Shown here: positions 6,406 to 9,184 of the stretch, one piece after another
Layout of the letters: each line of letters begins with the position of its first letter
Numbering within the stretch: the first letter of the stretch is position 1
Made by a program: the position numbers and the translations under genes
The notes under the pieces: generated by a model
Seen by the model: the letters and a program-made list of their open reading frames with translations, nothing else
What the model was told of the DNA's origin: nothing
Database searches by the model: none
Assembly: GCA_030637945.1 (NCBI GenBank)
Contig: DAOWFN010000025.1
Coordinates: 1 to 9,184, forward strand
DNA length: 9,184 bases
Direction: 5' to 3'
Origin: Gammaproteobacteria bacterium
GTDB taxonomy: Bacteria > Pseudomonadota > Gammaproteobacteria > SZUA-229

Positions 6406-7015
6406 TAGAACATCTTATGACGAAGGCAGAACCTTGTTACAGATTGCCCGTGCTGCAATAGCAGAGGCACTGGGTCTGTCAGTAAGTGTTGATGAAGATA
6501 TTTCAGAAGACACAGACTGGCTGCGGGAGAAAGGTGCCTGTTTTATTACATTGATGCAACAGGATCGACTGCGTGGCTGTATGGGTACGACGGACGCACA
6601 TAGTAGTTTGTTGGACGATGTAAAATTTAACGCCAAAGCCGCTGCTTTCAAAGATACACGTTTTCCGCCACTCTCAAGTGAGGAGCTAAATAATACACAG
6701 ATAGAAGTCTCATTATTATCGCCCATGCAGGCACTGAACTTTGTTAGTGAGCAGGATGCACTTAATCAATTACAGCCTGGTGTTGATGGCGTGATGTTTG
6801 CGTATGGTCATCAGCACAGTACGTTTTTACCGCAAGTATGGGAGCAATTACCTGATGCCAGAATTTTTATGGCGAACTTAAAACACAAAGCCGGATTACC
6901 TGCCAATTTCTGGGCAGATGACATAGAGCTCTCCCGTTACACCGTAAGCAAGTGGAAAGAGAGTGATTTTGATATGTTGTCTGATGTTCGATCTGAGGCT
7001 TTATCAGAGGTCTAA
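6395..7015 (+). CDS. amrA: AmmeMemoRadiSam system protein A (AMMECR1 domain)
   Basis: This is a soluble AMMECR1-domain protein of 206 residues, the second gene of the system. The family signature LRGCMGT lies at 59-65, with Cys62 and the RGC core invariant across archaea, bacteria and the human protein. Other matching blocks are AFKDTRFPPLSSEEL, IEVSLLSP, and STFLPQVW with KAGLP...W near the C-terminus. No enzymatic activity is established for the family; a nucleic-acid or small-molecule binding cleft around the RGC motif has been suggested. The ATG at 6395 lies inside the end of amrB, with AGAGGAACAGG just before it. The stop TAA at 7013-7015 shares its last base with the start of amrS, so the three proteins are probably made together. 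Confidence 0.92.
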   Translation: MPANRTSYDEGRTLLQIARAAIAEALGLSVSVDEDISEDTDWLREKGACFITLMQQDRLRGCMGTTDAHSSLLDDVKFNAKAAAFKDTRFPPLSSEELNNTQIEVSLLSPMQALNFVSEQDALNQLQPGVDGVMFAYGHQHSTFLPQVWEQLPDARIFMANLKHKAGLPANFWADDIELSRYTVSKWKESDFDMLSDVRSEALSEV

Positions 7016-8106
7016 TGAATATGACAAAAACATCCTATCATCCTGGCCGTTACTGGCACGTAATCGACGATGGCCGCATACAATGCGACCTATGTCCGAG
7101 AGATTGTAAGTTAAAAGACGGTCAGCGCGGTGCCTGTTTCGTGCGCATGCGCGAAGGCGACCAGATCGTGCTCACCACCTATGGCCGTTCCTCCGGTTTC
7201 TGTGTAGACCCTATAGAAAAAAAACCGCTAAACCATTTTTATCCAGGCAGCAGCGTATTATCTTTTGGTACTGCCGGCTGTAACCTCGCCTGTAAATTCT
7301 GTCAGAACTGGGACATCAGTAAATCGAAAGACATGGACCGCCTGATGGACCAGGCATCACCCGAAACCATTGCCCTTGCTGCAGAACAGCACGGCTGCAA
7401 GAGTGTCGCTTTTACCTATAACGATCCGGTGATCTTCGCTGAGTATGCGATGGATACTGCCGACGCCTGCCATGCGCGCGGTATTAAAACGGTCGCTGTT
7501 ACTGCCGGTTATATACACGAAGAAGCGCGACGTGATTTCTTTGCAAAAATGGATGCGGCTAATGTCGACCTAAAAGCCTTTACCGATGAGTTTTACTACA
7601 AACTGACCGGTTCGCACCTGCAGCCAGTGCTGGATACGCTGGTATATCTGAAACATGAAACCGATGTCTGGTTTGAAATAACCACCCTGCTCATTCCCGG
7701 TGAAAATGATTCGACGGAAGAGATTACAGCCATGTGTCAGTGGATCAACAAAGAACTGGGTTCAGATGTACCGCTGCATTTTTCAGCATTTCACCCGGAC
7801 CACAAAATGGCTGATATTTCACATACACCCGCTGCGACATTGGTGCGAGCACGCGACATCGCACTAAAAGCAGGACTTAAATACGTTTATACCGGCAATG
7901 TGCATAACAAAGACGGCGATACCACTTACTGTGCGAATTGTCATGCAACGCTAATAGAACGCGACTGGTATCAGATCAATCAGTACAGCCTGGATAAGGA
8001 TGGTTGCTGTCCCGAGTGCGGTGAAGCGTTAGCAGGAAAGTTTGCTGAGCAAGCGGGCAATTTCGGCAGTAGACGGATTCCGATTGCGATAAATTTGATC
8101 AAGTAA
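7015..8106 (+). CDS. amrS: AmmeMemoRadiSam system radical SAM enzyme
   Basis: This is a radical SAM protein of 363 residues, closest in type to activating enzymes for glycyl-radical enzymes such as pyruvate formate-lyase. The 4Fe-4S motif C89-x3-C93-x2-C96 lies in GCNLACKFCQNWD. Downstream blocks FTYNDPVIFAEY (133-144), VTAGYI, NVDLKAFTDEFY (183-194), TTLLIPGEND (223-232) and HFSAFHPD (255-262) fit the SAM-binding barrel. Two cysteine clusters flank the core: C24-x2-C27-x3-C31 with C41 at the N-terminus, and C306-x2-C309 with C332-x2-C335 at the C-terminus, the latter looking like a zinc ribbon or rubredoxin-like knuckle. The target is unknown; no glycyl-radical enzyme is in the window. The ATG at 7015 overlaps the amrA stop by one base, and an alternative ATG follows at 7021. 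A terminator lies about 50 bases past the stop. Confidence 0.94.
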   Translation: MNMTKTSYHPGRYWHVIDDGRIQCDLCPRDCKLKDGQRGACFVRMREGDQIVLTTYGRSSGFCVDPIEKKPLNHFYPGSSVLSFGTAGCNLACKFCQNWDISKSKDMDRLMDQASPETIALAAEQHGCKSVAFTYNDPVIFAEYAMDTADACHARGIKTVAVTAGYIHEEARRDFFAKMDAANVDLKAFTDEFYYKLTGSHLQPVLDTLVYLKHETDVWFEITTLLIPGENDSTEEITAMCQWINKELGSDVPLHFSAFHPDHKMADISHTPAATLVRARDIALKAGLKYVYTGNVHNKDGDTTYCANCHATLIERDWYQINQYSLDKDGCCPECGEALAGKFAEQAGNFGSRRIPIAINLIK

Positions 8107-8128
8107 TACTCGATGTAGATGTGTTGAA

Positions 8129-8148
8129 TGATGCACATAAGTGCGTCA
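8129..8148 (+). other. Stem-loop after amrS
   Basis: TGATGCAC pairs with GTGCGTCA around an ATAA loop, with one G-T wobble. No T run follows directly; it stands six bases before the terminator hairpin and may protect the mRNA 3' end or assist termination. Confidence 0.45.
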
Positions 8149-8153
8149 TGATT

Positions 8154-8184
8154 GCCAAAATTAACGCCATATTTGGCTTTTTTT
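8154..8184 (+). terminator. Rho-independent terminator of the amr operon
   Basis: GCCAAA (8154-8159) pairs with TTTGGC (8172-8177) and is followed by seven T at 8178-8184. The stem is short but the T run is strong, and it is well placed after amrS. Confidence 0.65.
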
Positions 8185-8259
8185 CATATAGTCACATTTA
8201 AAAGAATAAGTCCGTTTACAAAATTCAACCACTTACCGAGTAAGTATTACAAATTACAT

Positions 8260-8289
8260 TTAACATCTCACTGCAATTTCATGTATTAT
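8260..8289 (+). promoter_or_regulatory. Candidate promoter of the TIGR02647-family gene
   Basis: TTAACA (8260-8265), an 18-base spacer, then TATTAT (8284-8289). Transcription would start near 8296, about 38 bases before the ATG at 8334. The remainder of 8185-8259 is AT-rich with no other visible feature. Confidence 0.4.
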
Positions 8290-8333
8290 TTGAGGTTCCC
8301 GGTGATAAACATACGATGCACAAAGGTGAAATC

Positions 8334-8588
8334 ATGCGCTATACAGAAGATCAAATGGCAGAAATCGATATCCTCATTCACTACAAGCTGGATACCACCC
8401 AACAAGGCATCAAAGTACACTCAAGCGCGAACAAGGACCAGATAGCCGCTGTACAGCGTTTATTCGATAAAGGCCTGGTCACACAAAAAGATGGTGGTTA
8501 TCTCACGGATATAGGCAGAAAAGCCGCAGAACATGCCCAGGCACTTATACTCATGTTGGCACCGCATCAGCAAAGCATGGCGAGTTAG
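8334..8588 (+). CDS. TIGR02647-family small protein
   Basis: This 84-residue soluble protein is recognised by the family pattern of gammaproteobacterial TIGR02647: a short N-terminal helix with a run of acidic and hydrophobic residues, then LDTTQQGIKVHSSA (19-32), AAVQRLFDKGLVTQKDGGYL (38-57), TDIGRKAAEHAQAL. The spacing of helices and the turn KDGGYLTDIGR look like a small winged helix, so DNA binding is plausible, but I know of no proven function. I chose the ATG at 8334: AAGGTGA stands 5 bases before it and the family starts about here. The ATG at 8316 would add six residues and has no ribosome site. The next gene begins two bases after the stop. Confidence 0.83.
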   Translation: MRYTEDQMAEIDILIHYKLDTTQQGIKVHSSANKDQIAAVQRLFDKGLVTQKDGGYLTDIGRKAAEHAQALILMLAPHQQSMAS

Positions 8589-8590
8589 TT

Positions 8591-9055
8591 ATTAGCTCAA
8601 GCAAATTTAGGGCAACCGCCCTAACAGTAGCTACTCTTGTCCTCTATGCCTGCACGCAGCAAGCAACACAAACACTGGTAACGATTGCAGATGCACGCGA
8701 GCATCCCGCACAGCTCACCGATAAGGGTGAACCCGGTGATTCAGTCGGCGACATCCTGGTATTCGACCAGCCATTACTAGACAAAGACATGAACCCGATC
8801 GGCAACAACAGTGGCAGTTGTATCCGCACACAGGTCGATCATAGCTTTCAATGCCAATGGACACTCACATTTGGCAGTAAAGACAAAAACATCGGAAGCA
8901 TCCAGGTTGCCGGTCGTGAATACGACAAAGGCACATCGACCATCAGCATCATTGCTGGCACAGGAAAATATTCAGGTATCAGCGGAGAAATGGATTCAAC
9001 CAATAACAACGATGGTACGTTTACGCAAGTTTTGCGTTACACAATAAATCCGTAA
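8591..9055 (+). CDS. Exported dirigent/allene-oxide-cyclase-like barrel protein, non-standard start
   Basis: The frame ending at 9055 has its first ATG at 8789, but translation upstream remains open to 8471 and reveals a signal peptide directly before the mature domain: SSSKFR, then the hydrophobic stretch ATALTVATLVLYA, then Cys21. It resembles a lipoprotein signal, though Tyr19 in the lipobox is atypical. The mature part matches the bacterial dirigent/allene oxide cyclase-like barrel: GDSVGDILVFDQPL at 49-62, GNNSGSCIRT at 71-80, FQCQWTLTF at 86-94, and the AGTGKYSGISGEM turn at 122-134. Such proteins lie in the periplasm or outer envelope and their role is unknown. No ATG, GTG or TTG lies between the upstream stop and the signal peptide; ATT at 8591, two bases past the previous stop, is the most plausible initiator, giving 154 residues. 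A lost base near 8577-8590 is the alternative. A 7-bp hairpin (8607-8624) lies within the signal region. Confidence 0.68.
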   Translation: MSSSKFRATALTVATLVLYACTQQATQTLVTIADAREHPAQLTDKGEPGDSVGDILVFDQPLLDKDMNPIGNNSGSCIRTQVDHSFQCQWTLTFGSKDKNIGSIQVAGREYDKGTSTISIIAGTGKYSGISGEMDSTNNNDGTFTQVLRYTINP

Positions 9056-9101
9056 GTTGATACGTTTTTTATACGATAAATGGTAGGTTGGTATGTTTTT
9101 A

Positions 9102-9124
9102 TGTAGGTGCAAATTCATTCGCAC
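9102..9124 (+). repeat. Single REP with one stem mismatch
   Basis: This is a GTAG-headed REP with G changed to A in the 5' arm of the stem (GTGCAAATTCATTCGCAC). The bases just before it (TGTTTTTATGTAG) match the spacer end of the left REPIN at 114-193, so it is probably the right half of a decayed REPIN. Confidence 0.7.
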
Positions 9125-9150
9125 GCAGGTATGTCATATTCCACGTCCGC

Positions 9151-9184
9151 GTGCGAATAAATTATTCGACATCTCCATATGCCT
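9151..9184. repeat. Start of a second copy of the 4269 repeat, cut by the window edge
   Basis: These 34 bases match 4269-4302 at 31 positions, including GTGCGAAT, AATTATTCG and TCCATATGCCT. The copy continues beyond the window. It again lies within about 30 bases of a GTAG-type REP, as the first copy does. Confidence 0.7.

Noticed and set aside
6415..6726. Minus-strand open frame of 103 codons
   Set aside because: It is antisense to the AMMECR1 gene and shows no motif.
8152..8445. Plus-strand open frame of 97 codons
   Set aside because: It starts inside the amr terminator and overlaps the TIGR02647 gene in another phase; its composition is unlike a real protein.
8811..9047. Overlapping plus-strand open frame in another phase
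   Set aside because: It is a shadow of the barrel protein gene with no family motif.
8789..9055. Barrel protein starting at the ATG at 8789
   Set aside because: This start would cut off the first conserved strand (GD..GDILVFDQPL) and the signal peptide, both readable upstream in the same frame.

Overview
The window looks like chromosomal DNA of a gammaproteobacterium with moderate GC, probably free-living or aquatic. The basis is the gene set: monomeric NADP-type isocitrate dehydrogenase, an E. coli-like DsbB, a TIGR02647-type small protein, and an AmmeMemoRadiSam operon. GTAG-headed palindromic REP sequences with their own RAYT transposase point the same way. I cannot name the genus.

Layout, left to right. 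(1) 1-72 is the tail of a BaiN/HI0933-type flavoprotein gene. (2) 114-821 is a RAYT gene (minus strand) enclosed by two homologous REPINs in inverted orientation. (3) 860-3686 holds two minus-strand genes, icd (monomeric isocitrate dehydrogenase) and upstream of it dsbB, separated by a hairpin that seems to serve as the dsbB terminator and to carry the icd -10 box. (4) 3766-4233 is a YbaK-type aminoacyl-tRNA deacylase, divergent from dsbB. (5) 4234-4763 has no gene but is dense in repeats: a hairpin-rich element with terminal inverted repeats, a third REPIN, and a 109-bp element with 30-bp inverted ends. (6) 4764-5390 is a minus-strand metallophosphoesterase. (7) 5575-8106 is a tight plus-strand operon, amrB (Memo) - amrA (AMMECR1) - amrS (radical SAM), with overlapping genes, a good sigma70-type promoter and a terminator. 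(8) 8334-9055 is a TIGR02647-family small protein followed almost immediately by an exported dirigent/allene-oxide-cyclase-like barrel protein, whose reading frame has no ATG, GTG or TTG ahead of its signal peptide. (9) 9102-9184 is more REP-type sequence, running off the window.

The most interesting cargo is the AmmeMemoRadiSam operon: three proteins conserved from archaea to bacteria, with human homologues for two of them, and to my knowledge no established reaction. Next are the complete RAYT/REPIN unit with its dispersed copies, the unusual start of the barrel protein, and the His-to-Met change in the coenzyme site of isocitrate dehydrogenase. The rest is housekeeping: TCA cycle, periplasmic disulfide formation and translation quality control.
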